Shown: piece after piece, positions 8,887 through 16,986 of the stretch | How positions within the stretch are numbered: the first letter of the stretch is position 1 | Layout: each line of letters opens with the position of its first letter | NCBI RefSeq assembly: GCF_011044995.1 | Contig: NZ_JAAKZW010000011.1 | Coordinates: 1-64,000 of the forward strand | Origin: Streptomyces mesophilus | GTDB taxonomy: Bacteria; Actinomycetota; Actinomycetes; Streptomycetales; Streptomycetaceae | Length of the DNA: 64,000 nt | Direction: 5' to 3' | Notes under the pieces: model-generated | What the model saw: only the letters and a program-made list of their open reading frames with translations | Databases searched by the model: none | What the model was told of the DNA's origin: nothing | Position numbers and translations under genes: made by a program

Positions 8887-9357
8887 GTGCGCAGCGAACA
8901 TGACATACCGCCGGACAGGGGGATGCGGCGCATCCCCCTGTCCGGCGGGTGCCTTACGGCTCTCATCGCAGCCCTCTGCCTGCTCGGCATTCTCGTAGGA
9001 AACCTCATCTATCAACGCTCAGCCGCAGATCGAAGAGCCCTCGATCAACTCAACGCCTCTGTCGCTGACGCGCGAGCCCGCCTGCGCGCAGCCGCAGGGG
9101 ACGGGACACTGACAGACGAAGAAATCCATCAGGCACTCGGAATGTCCCAGGCAGGCGTCCGGGATACAGTGCGCGCCACAAACACGGTGACCATCAAAGC
9201 CCTCGTGCGCGGGACGCACGCGTCCGCGCTCGGCGGCGGCGAAGTCGCCCGCTGTCGAGCCTTCCGCGTCACCTTCTCCGCAGAGGGGGCGACCGTGAGC
9301 GACAGGGCAGCGGAGGGGTGTTACGCCACCTCCACGACCGATTCCGCACCATCTTGA
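8887..9357 (+). CDS. Small membrane-anchored protein
   Basis: A 156-residue protein starting at GTG 8887 (alternative ATG at 8923), 10 bp after the preceding large exported protein, so probably the same operon. One transmembrane helix lies at about residues 22-42, followed by a helical extracytoplasmic part and two cysteines near the C-terminus (ARCRAF and EGCYAT) that may form a disulfide. No family is recognised. A 19-bp perfect hairpin covers codons 8-20, so expression may be reduced or controlled by RNA structure. It could assist the lysozyme/SGNH protein, but nothing proves this. Confidence 0.6.
   Translation: MRSEHDIPPDRGMRRIPLSGGCLTALIAALCLLGILVGNLIYQRSAADRRALDQLNASVADARARLRAAAGDGTLTDEEIHQALGMSQAGVRDTVRATNTVTIKALVRGTHASALGGGEVARCRAFRVTFSAEGATVSDRAAEGCYATSTTDSAPS
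8908..8948. terminator. 19-bp perfect hairpin across a gene start
   Basis: Positions 8908-8926 pair perfectly with 8930-8948 around a 3-base loop. It lies about 30 bp after the stop at 8876, the normal place for a Streptomyces terminator, yet also inside the first codons of the next gene. It could terminate part of the transcription, or hide the second gene's translation start. Confidence 0.7.
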
Positions 9358-9502
9358 GGGTCGCGTCACCGTCTGACTTGAACACCTCATCGGGCATCGG
9401 CATGCAGCCCGGAGCTCTACGGCGCGAGTCTCTGATGATCTTCATGTGCGGGTGGGCTCGGGAGGGGGCACGGTCGAAGCCTGCCCCATCGACGCAGTGA
9501 CC

Positions 9503-9536
9503 TTGTCGCCCCCGCCCGAAGAGGCGGGGGCGACAA
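9503..9536. terminator. Hairpin terminator
   Basis: A perfect 14-bp stem (9503-9516 with 9523-9536) and a 6-base loop, about 145 bp downstream of the stop at 9357. It closes the exported-protein operon. Confidence 0.8.
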
Positions 9537-9689
9537 CGCGCAAACCCAACCACGTAGCTGATCAGGACCTAGGCCACCGGCCGGTATCTGAAAGCCGCGC
9601 CTGCACCACCCGAAGGGCCTTAGGCCTCATCGCTGCTGCTGTTCGTTCGGTGGTCGACCCAGCGCTGCTTCCCCGTGCACCCTGCCGCG

Positions 9690-9823
9690 ACGGTCAGGCA
9701 GCAGACCTCGCCGCGGTCAGTCACGTGTATCGCCAGCTGAAGACGATCAACAAGTTCCTCAAGACCAGCACGGAGAAGGACTCCGAGAGCATCTACGCGT
9801 CGATCAGGCAGCGGAGCGCGTAG
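9690..9823 (+). pseudogene. BTAD-like C-terminal remnant, copy 2
   Basis: Ends in TAG at 9821-9823. About 44 codons are nearly identical to the end of the remnant at 2074-2268 (DLAAVSHVYRQLKTINK versus DLAAVSDVYRQLKTINK), and the DNA is alignable without gaps over about 130 bases. The sequence upstream does not match copy 1. It has no start of its own and is probably the cut-off end of a duplicated gene. Confidence 0.55.
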
Positions 9824-9905
9824 TCCTGGCTGCTTGAATGACCATGGTGGCGACCCGTTCTCGCGTACGCGGCGCACCGAATGCCGTTGAAGACGGAGGA
9901 TTTGC

Positions 9906-10202
9906 GTGCCTGGCCCTTCCCTTCCGCCTCCCGACCAGCGGATGACTGTTGAGGCGTGTCTTCATCGGTGGCCGAGTGGTATCCACCGCACCGAGCTCAT
10001 CCATGGCGTGCTCGTGTTCAGCGAGAACTTCGATGAACGCGATGTCGCGGCTGCGCAGCGCACCTATCCCGGGCGCCGTGTTCTGTTGAACGAGGACGGC
10101 TGCATTGAGGTCCACCCTGCGGGCCCGGGACCGGTCACGTCTGTACTCGACACTGCTGGCACTCACCCCGACAACGATCCGCGCACGTCCCATGTCCCGT
10201 GA
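9906..10202 (+). CDS. Small hypothetical protein with Uma2-like N-terminal pattern
   Basis: A 98-residue soluble protein beginning at GTG 9906, with GGAGGA about 8 bases upstream. The segment from residue 13 (MTVEACLHRWPSGIHRTELIHGVLVFS) resembles the opening of Uma2-family PD-(D/E)XK proteins, where a conserved E-L-I-x-G precedes the nuclease core, but the catalytic core is absent. It may be a small relative or a shortened copy. It converges on the minus-strand operon that ends at 10220. Function unknown. Confidence 0.55.
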   Translation: MPGPSLPPPDQRMTVEACLHRWPSGIHRTELIHGVLVFSENFDERDVAAAQRTYPGRRVLLNEDGCIEVHPAGPGPVTSVLDTAGTHPDNDPRTSHVP

Positions 10203-10219
10203 TGTGAGGGAGCGGACGG

Positions 10220-11107
10220 CTAGAAGGGACAGTCGCCAAGGTCGGGTTGCTTCGGCTTCGGACGGTGCTTGTCCGCGCAGGCGGGAGAGCAGTACTGCGG
10301 TGGGCACGCCCGGACCGGGCGAAGGTACTCGTGGAGCGGATCGCCGCAACCGAGGCAGTGCTTGGTGACGCCGCGTAGACGCCGTTCCTCCTTGTCTGCA
10401 ACCGTGCGCAGCCGGATTCGTTCCTTGCCGGTGGCGTAGCGCATCTCGAGCTGTTCTGTCTCGTCCCAGATCTGCTCTTCGATCATGTTCTCTTCGACGA
10501 AGAGGGACTCCAGGAGGGTGCTGATGACGCGGTCGCTGGCCCCTTGGGTGGCGGCAGCCGCGACCAGCAGTTCGGCCTGGCGGCTGCCTCCGAGGCGTGC
10601 GGGGTCTCCCTCGAGGACGCAGTACGCCTGCGTCGCCCAGCTCTGGGCCATGGCCGCGATGGTGTCGGGGTGGCTTGCTGCCAGGTGGGTGTGGCACAGA
10701 TCGATGGTGCCGCGCTCGATCATGGGATCGCTGCAGTGCGGCTCGGCGCAGAGGACCCCCACTCCTCCCCATGGCGGGGTCAGTCGGATGCGCAGCTGCC
10801 GCTCGGTGACGAGGGTGACACCGTGGTTGTCGGCGGACTCCACCGACAGCTCGGCATCGGGGCCTTCGAGGGCCAGAAGTCCGGCCAGGGAAAGGACCGT
10901 GCCGGGGGTCACCCGTCGCTGGAGCACCGTGGAGTCGAACCCTTCAACACGGCCCCAACTGTCTTCGTCCTCCCATGAAATCCGGGGGTGGGTGAGGCAT
11001 TCCATCAGCAGGTCGGAGAGACGGAACGTGGAGCGCGATGCTCCTGCGATGCCGCAGGGCTGATCGAGGGCAGGGGCAGAAGTCGTCAAGGTGGTCACCA
11101 TGTCCAT
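10220..11107 (-). CDS. Zinc-finger protein, last gene of a five-gene operon
   Basis: A protein of about 295 residues. Possible starts are ATG 11107, ATG 11101 or GTG 11098, the last overlapping the upstream stop as GTGA; all imply translational coupling to the DnaQ-like gene. No catalytic domain is recognised. The middle has CAEPHC followed by a CHTH element, and the C-terminus a second cluster (CLGC, then CPPQYCSPACADKH), so two zinc sites are likely, and nucleic-acid or protein binding is plausible. The region between is helical and Glu/Arg-rich. As final gene of the operon it probably works with the nuclease-like proteins upstream. That is inference from gene order. Confidence 0.65.
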   Translation of the reverse strand: MDMVTTLTTSAPALDQPCGIAGASRSTFRLSDLLMECLTHPRISWEDEDSWGRVEGFDSTVLQRRVTPGTVLSLAGLLALEGPDAELSVESADNHGVTLVTERQLRIRLTPPWGGVGVLCAEPHCSDPMIERGTIDLCHTHLAASHPDTIAAMAQSWATQAYCVLEGDPARLGGSRQAELLVAAAATQGASDRVISTLLESLFVEENMIEEQIWDETEQLEMRYATGKERIRLRTVADKEERRLRGVTKHCLGCGDPLHEYLRPVRACPPQYCSPACADKHRPKPKQPDLGDCPF

Positions 11108-11937
11108 CGGGTCGGGAGTGTTTCCGGAGCGGGATAGGGGCGGGAGGCCATTGAGGTGACCAGGTCCAGGAGCTTTCGGCAGTTCGCTCCGGCCTCGTAG
11201 GCGCTGCCGAAGCGTTGGTAGCGGTAGGCCTGTCGGTGAGCTGCCCACAGACCCTTCCACACCGCGTAGCGGGTCATGACGTCATGCCAGTGCTCGCTGC
11301 GGAGCCGGGTTCCCGTGACCCCTGACCGGGAGTTGAGGCGCAGCAGTTCCCGGGTGACGACTTCCCTGCCGAAGGCCGCGTTGTACACGAGGCAGGTACG
11401 GCCTTGGATCGTCCTCGTCAGATCTGGCAGGAGATCCCCGAAGGTGGGGGCGTCGAGCGTGTCCCGGGTGCTGAGCCCGTGCAGGGTTTCGGCGCCGGGC
11501 GTGACGGCAGCCAGCGGATTGATGCGTTCGTTGAACAGGATGCGATGGTCGCGGTCCATGACGGCGATCTGAACGGCCCACGCGTGGTGCAGGCCGGTGG
11601 TCTGGATATCGAGGACGACCAGCGAGCGGTCGCGGAGCTGCTGACGCGCCCAGCGCCGGGTGGCGTCCAGATGATTCGGCCAGGTCTGCGGGCGCCGCAG
11701 CGCCCTGACCGCGTCGTCGAGCCGGATGTGCCGTTCGTGCAGGGATTGGACGTGCCACAGCGGGCGTTGCCCGTCTTCGTGTACGCCGGGCAGGGCGTGA
11801 ACGGTGCCGCGGTAGCCGTGGCAGTCGTAGACGCACCACGAGGGTTTGTCGGTGTCGGCTGGCCGGACGAAGTAGGTGGGGACCGCGTCGATGGTCTGCG
11901 TGAACAGGTCGGCGAAAGCGCTCGGGTTGGGGTGCAT
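11095..11937 (-). CDS. DnaQ-fold (DEDDh exonuclease-like) protein with altered active site
   Basis: A 280-residue protein whose residues 105-262 clearly follow the DnaQ/epsilon 3'-5' exonuclease family seen in actinobacteria: VVLDIQTTGL, ETLHGLS, VYNAAFG and a WH.VMTRYA segment. In active enzymes the first motif is D-x-E, the second ends in F-D and the last carries H-x5-D. Here D110 and D258 are kept, but the Glu is Q112, the second Asp is G190 and the His is C253. Three of five metal/catalytic positions are changed, so it probably binds nucleic acid without cutting it. The N-terminal 100 residues are of unknown fold. It sits 14 bp after a CoiA-like nuclease gene. Confidence 0.8.
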   Translation of the reverse strand: MHPNPSAFADLFTQTIDAVPTYFVRPADTDKPSWCVYDCHGYRGTVHALPGVHEDGQRPLWHVQSLHERHIRLDDAVRALRRPQTWPNHLDATRRWARQQLRDRSLVVLDIQTTGLHHAWAVQIAVMDRDHRILFNERINPLAAVTPGAETLHGLSTRDTLDAPTFGDLLPDLTRTIQGRTCLVYNAAFGREVVTRELLRLNSRSGVTGTRLRSEHWHDVMTRYAVWKGLWAAHRQAYRYQRFGSAYEAGANCRKLLDLVTSMASRPYPAPETLPTRWTW

Positions 11938-11951
11938 GTTCGGGTCCGGCG

Positions 11952-12524
11952 TCAGGCGGCGGTGTGTTCTTCACGGGGCTGGGCTGGCAGCCAGGGAGTG
12001 AGAGGGATGCTGTGGGCCATCCAGTTGTGAAAGGACTCCGCGGTGTACAGCCACCCATTGCCACGCAGCCACCCCCGCTGGGGATAGGTGCGGCCCAGCT
12101 TGAGCACCAGGTGCTGGCCCTCGACCTGGTCTGACTGCCCGAGGTCCAGGTAGATGGGCCTGCGGCAGGCATCGATGGTTTCGCGTGGGGAGCGCCAGTT
12201 GAAGAACACGAGTTCCTTGCCCGGCTCCAGCTGCAGGCGCAGCCGTCCCTTGATGTGGGCATCCACGGCGAAGAACAGCCAGACCATGGCGCCGTAGACG
12301 AGTTCGCGCTCCTGAATGTGGAGACGGTCCAGCGGCCCCCACTGCAGCTCGACGACCGTTCCGCACGGGGACACGACGTCGGCTTCCCGCGTCCCGTACG
12401 CGATCCGCTGTCGATGCTCAGGCAAGCCGTTGCGCCACCCGCAGTTCCACTGGCCTTCTCCCCGTTGCCGGGGCGCCCCCAGCGCGGCACCGCACTGGGG
12501 ACAGAAACGTGCCTCGTCAGGCAT
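11952..12524 (-). CDS. CoiA-like PD-(D/E)XK nuclease with N-terminal zinc ribbon
   Basis: A 190-residue protein. I choose ATG 12524, which overlaps the upstream gene's stop by 8 bases. It opens with a Cys-x2-Cys (CPQC, residues 8-11) and a later Cys suggesting a zinc ribbon. A competence-CoiA-type nuclease core follows: READVV with D49, then VVELQW with E59 and Q61, and an RELVYGAMVWLF helix-strand. This D...E-x-Q pattern is the CoiA variant of the PD-(D/E)XK site, which would cut or process DNA. A Trp/Lys-rich C-terminal half follows. It is coupled to the linker-rich protein upstream and 14 bp from the DnaQ-like gene downstream. Confidence 0.7.
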   Translation of the reverse strand: MPDEARFCPQCGAALGAPRQRGEGQWNCGWRNGLPEHRQRIAYGTREADVVSPCGTVVELQWGPLDRLHIQERELVYGAMVWLFFAVDAHIKGRLRLQLEPGKELVFFNWRSPRETIDACRRPIYLDLGQSDQVEGQHLVLKLGRTYPQRGWLRGNGWLYTAESFHNWMAHSIPLTPWLPAQPREEHTAA

Positions 12525-13311
12525 TGCCGGCCTTGAGCTGGGCGTCGAACCATTCGACCGCCGTGTCGGACAGGCCAAGGTCCCGGGCTTCGATGCCGGC
12601 GGCCCGCAAGACGCCGCGGAGCGTGTCCTCGGCCCGATGCTTGTTGGCCAGGTCCTCGATGGCGCGCCCGGCCTTCATTACGAGGTCAATGTCCTCGACC
12701 AGGAGTTCCTCGGCTTTGGCCTGACGCTGCAGCGACTTGCTGGCCTTGGCCATGCGCTTGTACTCGGCTCGGTGACGCTCGCGCCACGTGGGAAGGTTCG
12801 CGAGCAGGTTCGCCGCTCGGACGACGAACAGGCTGCCCTGCGTGCCGGTGCCGATCGTCTTCCCCTCCGTACCACCGCGACCCGCCGCTGCGCCCTGGCA
12901 TCCCGGCTGCGCCGGTACGTCGCCGGTTCCCGGTCCGCAGACGACAGTCGTCGGGTTCTGTCCGGACGTCGCCGGGGCCGTGCCGGCGGAAATACCCTCG
13001 CCCTTCGCGGCCGTGCCGGATGAGTCCGTGTCCGACGTGGTGGTACCGGTCACGATCTGCGTGCAGCGGGCCTCGTCGTAGGCGGCGTGCTGGCGTTCCG
13101 CCCAGGCCCAGGAGCTCTGCCAGAACTGGCGGGCGACGTGGATGGCGTGCTCTTCGCCCGCCATGAGCTTCATGATCAGCAGGTCGTTGGCGATGCGTCG
13201 CCACTCCACGGACGTCTGCGGGCCTTTCGCCGCGACGTCATCACAGAAATCCGCCAGCCACTGGGCGGTTTCGGAGTTGAACCGGTTGAAGAAGATGTGG
13301 GCGTTGCTCAC
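12517..13311 (-). CDS. Unknown protein with long low-complexity linker
   Basis: A 264-residue protein beginning at GTG 13311, overlapping the upstream stop by 4 bases (GTGA). It has two helical ends, residues about 1-85 (ending in a Trp-rich FWQSSWAWAERQ) and about 165-264 (highly charged, coiled-coil-like, including RMAKASKSLQRQAK), joined by an 80-residue Gly/Thr/Ser-rich linker with two cysteines. No known domain is recognised. The shape suggests an adaptor connecting the HTH-like protein and the nuclease-like proteins of the same operon. Function is not known. Confidence 0.6.
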   Translation of the reverse strand: MSNAHIFFNRFNSETAQWLADFCDDVAAKGPQTSVEWRRIANDLLIMKLMAGEEHAIHVARQFWQSSWAWAERQHAAYDEARCTQIVTGTTTSDTDSSGTAAKGEGISAGTAPATSGQNPTTVVCGPGTGDVPAQPGCQGAAAGRGGTEGKTIGTGTQGSLFVVRAANLLANLPTWRERHRAEYKRMAKASKSLQRQAKAEELLVEDIDLVMKAGRAIEDLANKHRAEDTLRGVLRAAGIEARDLGLSDTAVEWFDAQLKAGNA

Positions 13312-14375
13312 TGTGCCTGCTTTCCGACCAGGCGCAAGCCGGGCTTGCGCGCGTCGCTGATGTTCTGTGCCCAGGCGGTGACGTCTTGGGCGAGGTAGGC
13401 GATGAGGGTGAGGAGCTCGTCATCTGCCTTGTCCACGACGGATTCCGCCGGGTACCAACTGGACACGAACTTGGAGAAGCGGCCGAGGGCGGTGGCGAAG
13501 TCCTCGCGCCACTCCGCCAGCAGCAGGTCGTCGCTCGGCTTGGCACCGCCGAGGACCTGGACGAATTCGTGGAACGTTGCCTGCTCTGCCTCACTGGTGC
13601 TTTCGCTGCCATCGCGGTGCTGCACAGCCGCCTGTTGGGCAGCCAGCTCGGCGAGTTCGGGCTCTTCGCGCAGCACCGCCCGGGCGAGCGCCGGCCGCTC
13701 CAGCAAGTACGAGGCGGCGATGGACCGTTTGGCCTCGGTGTCGGAACGCACGGCGTCGAGGACGGCCGCACGTGCCTCAGGCTGGTGGGACGCGAATTGG
13801 TGGACGACCTGCGTGACGGCTTTGCTCTGCCGCGGAGTCTCCAGGGTCCGGCCGGGCAGCGGATCCGCGCGCAGAGCCTTCAAGAAGTCGCTCTCCGTCG
13901 CTTCGAGCACACCTGCCTGCTCGAGCTCCTTCATCACCCGCAGCAGCACGGTGCTCTTGTGCGCGAAGACGGCGGGGTCGAAGACGGCGGAGGCCCCCTC
14001 CCCCTGCGCCACCAGGAGCATGACGCTGAACGACACGTACACGCAGGAGTCGAAGACCTGCTGCCTGAGTTCGGGAGCCCACCGATGCTCGACCATGCGG
14101 CACCGGTGCAGCGTACGAAGCGACAGCTTCTGATGTTCGGCGAGTGCTGTGAGGTGCTCCTCCGCGTGGGGATTTCTCGCCCCTGAACGGCTGGGCGGGC
14201 CGAACTTGGCGTTGAGCCAGCCCCCGACTTCGAAGCGGGAGGCTCTGAAGTCCCGCCCATTGGAGGTGCTGCGCAGGGCAAGCCGGCCGAACTCCTGGAG
14301 TTCCTCTTCGGTGCAGCCGGTGTCCGCGATAGCTGCGGGCTCCGTCCAGGTGGACTCAGTCGAGGACAGGGGCAT
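13308..14375 (-). CDS. HTH-like regulatory or partition-type protein (resembles DUF6192)
   Basis: A 355-residue protein, first gene of the five-gene operon, starting at ATG 14375 (an in-frame upstream start lacks a ribosome site). Residues about 25-130 include a helix-rich block where HQKLSLRTLHRCRMVEHRW resembles a helix-turn-helix, as in the Streptomyces DUF6192/KorB-RacO-like proteins. Residues about 180-240 are a further helical array, and the C-terminus (WREDFATALGRFSKFVSSW) is also helical. A DNA-binding or regulatory role is plausible. It is translationally coupled to the next gene by GTGA. The DUF6192 link is tentative. Confidence 0.55.
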   Translation of the reverse strand: MPLSSTESTWTEPAAIADTGCTEEELQEFGRLALRSTSNGRDFRASRFEVGGWLNAKFGPPSRSGARNPHAEEHLTALAEHQKLSLRTLHRCRMVEHRWAPELRQQVFDSCVYVSFSVMLLVAQGEGASAVFDPAVFAHKSTVLLRVMKELEQAGVLEATESDFLKALRADPLPGRTLETPRQSKAVTQVVHQFASHQPEARAAVLDAVRSDTEAKRSIAASYLLERPALARAVLREEPELAELAAQQAAVQHRDGSESTSEAEQATFHEFVQVLGGAKPSDDLLLAEWREDFATALGRFSKFVSSWYPAESVVDKADDELLTLIAYLAQDVTAWAQNISDARKPGLRLVGKQAQ

Positions 14376-14982
14376 GGGTTTGCCTTCCCGGGCAGTCGAG
14401 TTCCGGCACCGCATGCCGGGCGGTCACGGATCGTAGCCAGGCTGTCGCCTTCCTCAACTGCAGTCGATCATGGGCTGATAGGACTGCCCTTTCGTCGGCC
14501 CTGGCATCAGCGGGGCGGGGTGAGGCGTCGATCAACCGGGCTCCAGAAGAGACCGCCCCGAAGAGTGATGGTCGGGCTTCCGGATTGTCGGCCGCCGGCG
14601 ACGCTGTGCCAGTCCCGCTCTGCTCGGTCCAAAAGCGCTCGGGCCAACTACGTGGTTTTGGTGAGTAGGTCACGCGACGGACCGTAGGAGCCGTCTCTGA
14701 CAGTCCGTCACGCTATTGGCGTAGCCGCGTAATGCGATGTGGGGAATGTGTCACGCGCGCGGCCCAGGAGTTCCAGCCGCAGGTTGACGATCGATGGGGG
14801 CGCCGCCTGAGCATGCGTGCTGCCGACCAGCGCTGAAGGTGTTGATCGACGGTGAATTCAGGGGGCGGCAGTGCACGCCCGGCGCCCTTTTGCTCACGAT
14901 TTCCGCGCCCTGATTTATCTTCTTATCGCACCGATTCACCTGGGCCGCGCTCGTTGTCAGTGGCACCTGCCACGATCCGCGC
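14376..14982. other. Divergent intergenic region
   Basis: About 600 bases between the five-gene leftward operon and the rightward endonuclease VII-like gene. It is slightly richer in A+T near 14640-14740 and 14900-14945, where the two divergent promoters most likely lie. No supported gene, tRNA or long repeat. Confidence 0.45.
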
Positions 14983-16209
14983 ATGCTGATTCAAAAGAGC
15001 ACCGCGCAGGCCCTCTTGGACGACATGACCGAAGGCTGCAGCGTCCCCGTCGCCAGCAACGCGCTCACCCAAGGGTGGTTCGGTGTGCACGGCCATCTGT
15101 TCGTCGGGGCCCACCCCATCCGCGGCTATAAGTACAAGGCCAACGGCAAGTGGCGCTTCGACGATCGTGAGGTCCGCAGGGCAGCGCAGGCGCTACTCGA
15201 TCTGCAATGGGACCCTCAGGATCTGGTCAAGGCCCGGATTGGGAGTACCGATCGAGCAGGTGCCAACTGGCGCGCTGACGTGCGCAGTTGGATGAACTCC
15301 GCGGCTTTCAGTGTCGTCCTGGAGAACGGATGCGCCTGCTCCACTGAGTCGTGCAGCAGGCCGTACGGGCTGGTGGAGACAGGACTGCCCTGCGGACTGT
15401 CGATGGACGTCTTCCGGGAGACCTGCCAGAAGGCGTCGATCGCCGGGACGCTTCCGCTCTCCGTGCTCACCTGGCAGGGCGGGGACTGGTGGGTCCCGCG
15501 GGCCTACGCCAAGCTCCTGGCCCAGTGGGAGAAGGCAGACGACGCGCTGGCCGACAAGGCGCGCGCATGCACCTCATGTGGAGCCAAGGCCGGCTATTCC
15601 GACGACTGGCGTGTCTCCGGATCCTCGGGCTGGACCACGCTGTGCCCCACCTGCGCGGCTTCCGGGTTCCGCCCCTACCGAGGCCATCTGCGAGGTGTTC
15701 GCTACCGCTCGGCGCGTATGAACGCGGTACGCGCCGACGACTACCTGTGCGTCCTGTGCAAAAGCCCTCGCCGTGCCTACTACTGGGACCACTGCCACGA
15801 ACACGACTGCATTCGCGGCCCGGTCTGTGCGAGCTGCAACACCTTCGAAGGGCACGGCATGAACTACGTCGCCCGAAGCGGGTCTCTGTCCCACCTCTTG
15901 GAATGCGCCGTCTGTCGAAGTCAGCGAACGCTCCCCGCACGGCACCGTGACGACGCGCTCCGAAACCACCTCAGCAAGACAGAACCTCACCATGGCTGCC
16001 GCGCCCGGCTCGAGGTCACGGACGTGCGAACGGAAGCCGATGGCACCGTATGCTGCCGGATCTCCTGCACAGCCTTTCCCGATCCGCACGCCTGGGAGAG
16101 GAAACTCAGCGCGTCCGAAGCCGCGGAGATCATCGAAGACCTGGTCGGCACGGTGACTTCACAGTCAACTCCTCCAGCTGGGCAACTCGCTGTGAGTGGA
16201 AGAAGCTGA
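14983..16209 (+). CDS. Recombination endonuclease VII-type HNH nuclease
   Basis: A 408-residue protein starting at ATG 14983. The central part holds a T4 endonuclease VII-like (PF02945-type) His-Me finger: C256-x2-C259, then DHCH at 269-272, and C282-x2-C285 followed by N286. Such enzymes cut branched or structured DNA; actinobacterial relatives occur in phages and mobile elements. N-terminal residues 1-190 are of unknown type with several cysteines (CACSTESC), and a CTSC...CPTC pair precedes the nuclease, so extra zinc sites are likely. It stands alone, divergent from the CoiA/DnaQ-like operon, and may belong to the same mobile module. The nuclease motif is clear; the biological target is inference. 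Confidence 0.8.
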   Translation: MLIQKSTAQALLDDMTEGCSVPVASNALTQGWFGVHGHLFVGAHPIRGYKYKANGKWRFDDREVRRAAQALLDLQWDPQDLVKARIGSTDRAGANWRADVRSWMNSAAFSVVLENGCACSTESCSRPYGLVETGLPCGLSMDVFRETCQKASIAGTLPLSVLTWQGGDWWVPRAYAKLLAQWEKADDALADKARACTSCGAKAGYSDDWRVSGSSGWTTLCPTCAASGFRPYRGHLRGVRYRSARMNAVRADDYLCVLCKSPRRAYYWDHCHEHDCIRGPVCASCNTFEGHGMNYVARSGSLSHLLECAVCRSQRTLPARHRDDALRNHLSKTEPHHGCRARLEVTDVRTEADGTVCCRISCTAFPDPHAWERKLSASEAAEIIEDLVGTVTSQSTPPAGQLAVSGRS

Positions 16210-16327
16210 CGAAGCGCGGGCATTCCACGCCGTGACGTTATTGGCGGCGCAGGCCACGCGGCACGCGCCGGCGGCGACGGGTGGCGGGTGTGCCGGGGAG
16301 GCAGCCGCCCGGCCACGTCGGCGTCGG

Positions 16328-16984
16328 CTACTCGTCGTACGGAGCGGCCAGTCGCAGACCGAGCTCGGTGGCCCACTGCTGGAAGAACGTGCGCAAGGCG
16401 CTGATGTACGCCTCGTCGAGGCCGAAGGCGGTGAACTCGGCGTCGTCGACCCACTCGGCGCCTTCGAGCCGGCTGTGCAGGTCTTCGAGGTCGAAGCGGT
16501 CTCGTGCGTGCCGGCGGCCGAACTCTTCGAAGTCCGCGGTGGTCCAGCGCCTCGAAGCGGCGAACACGTCGATGAGGTCGCGGGCCGCTCCGCGCTCGGC
16601 GAGCGCGCGGACCTTGGTGCCGATGACGTCCTCCTCGGCGAGGACCGGGCCGTAACTCAGGTGCGCCACCGGCTTGGTGAACACCTCTTTGAGGACGTCG
16701 ACCTCACACTCCTCGCCGGTGGTCGGCTCGGTGACGGTGAACCGCGCCGACAGGGGCGCGATCTCCAGCTCCGCCACCCGCCAGCCGCGCTGCTGCAGGC
16801 CGGCACTGACGGTGTGGGCGATCTGCTCCATCGGCTCGGGGCTCTCCGTGGCCACGTCGAGATCGTCGCTGGGCCGGTCGACGATCCGGTGCGCGCGCAC
16901 GGCATAGCCGCCGGTCAGCACGAGCGGGTACGGAGCACCGATTGCGATCACGTCGGCGAGAAGCCGGGCGTGCAGCTCGGGCAT
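16328..16984 (-). CDS. AbiEii/AbiGii-type nucleotidyltransferase toxin
   Basis: A 218-residue protein (ATG 16984; a GTG at 16990 would overlap the upstream stop by 4 bases). It shows the AbiEii nucleotidyltransferase signature: GG at 25-26 in LTGGYAVRAH, then SDDLD with D41 and D43 as metal ligands, and downstream TKVRALAERGAARDLIDVF typical of the family. AbiEii toxins of type IV systems transfer nucleotides to target RNA and cause growth arrest or phage abortive infection. The upstream gene (16987-17337) is its probable partner. Membership is well supported; toxicity is inferred. Confidence 0.85.
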   Translation of the reverse strand: MPELHARLLADVIAIGAPYPLVLTGGYAVRAHRIVDRPSDDLDVATESPEPMEQIAHTVSAGLQQRGWRVAELEIAPLSARFTVTEPTTGEECEVDVLKEVFTKPVAHLSYGPVLAEEDVIGTKVRALAERGAARDLIDVFAASRRWTTADFEEFGRRHARDRFDLEDLHSRLEGAEWVDDAEFTAFGLDEAYISALRTFFQQWATELGLRLAAPYDE

Positions 16985-16986
16985 CG

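Noticed and set aside
8887..8948. Hairpin as an attenuator with a leader peptide
   Set aside because: No leader peptide with repeated codons and no alternative pairing were seen; termination or start-hiding is the simpler reading.
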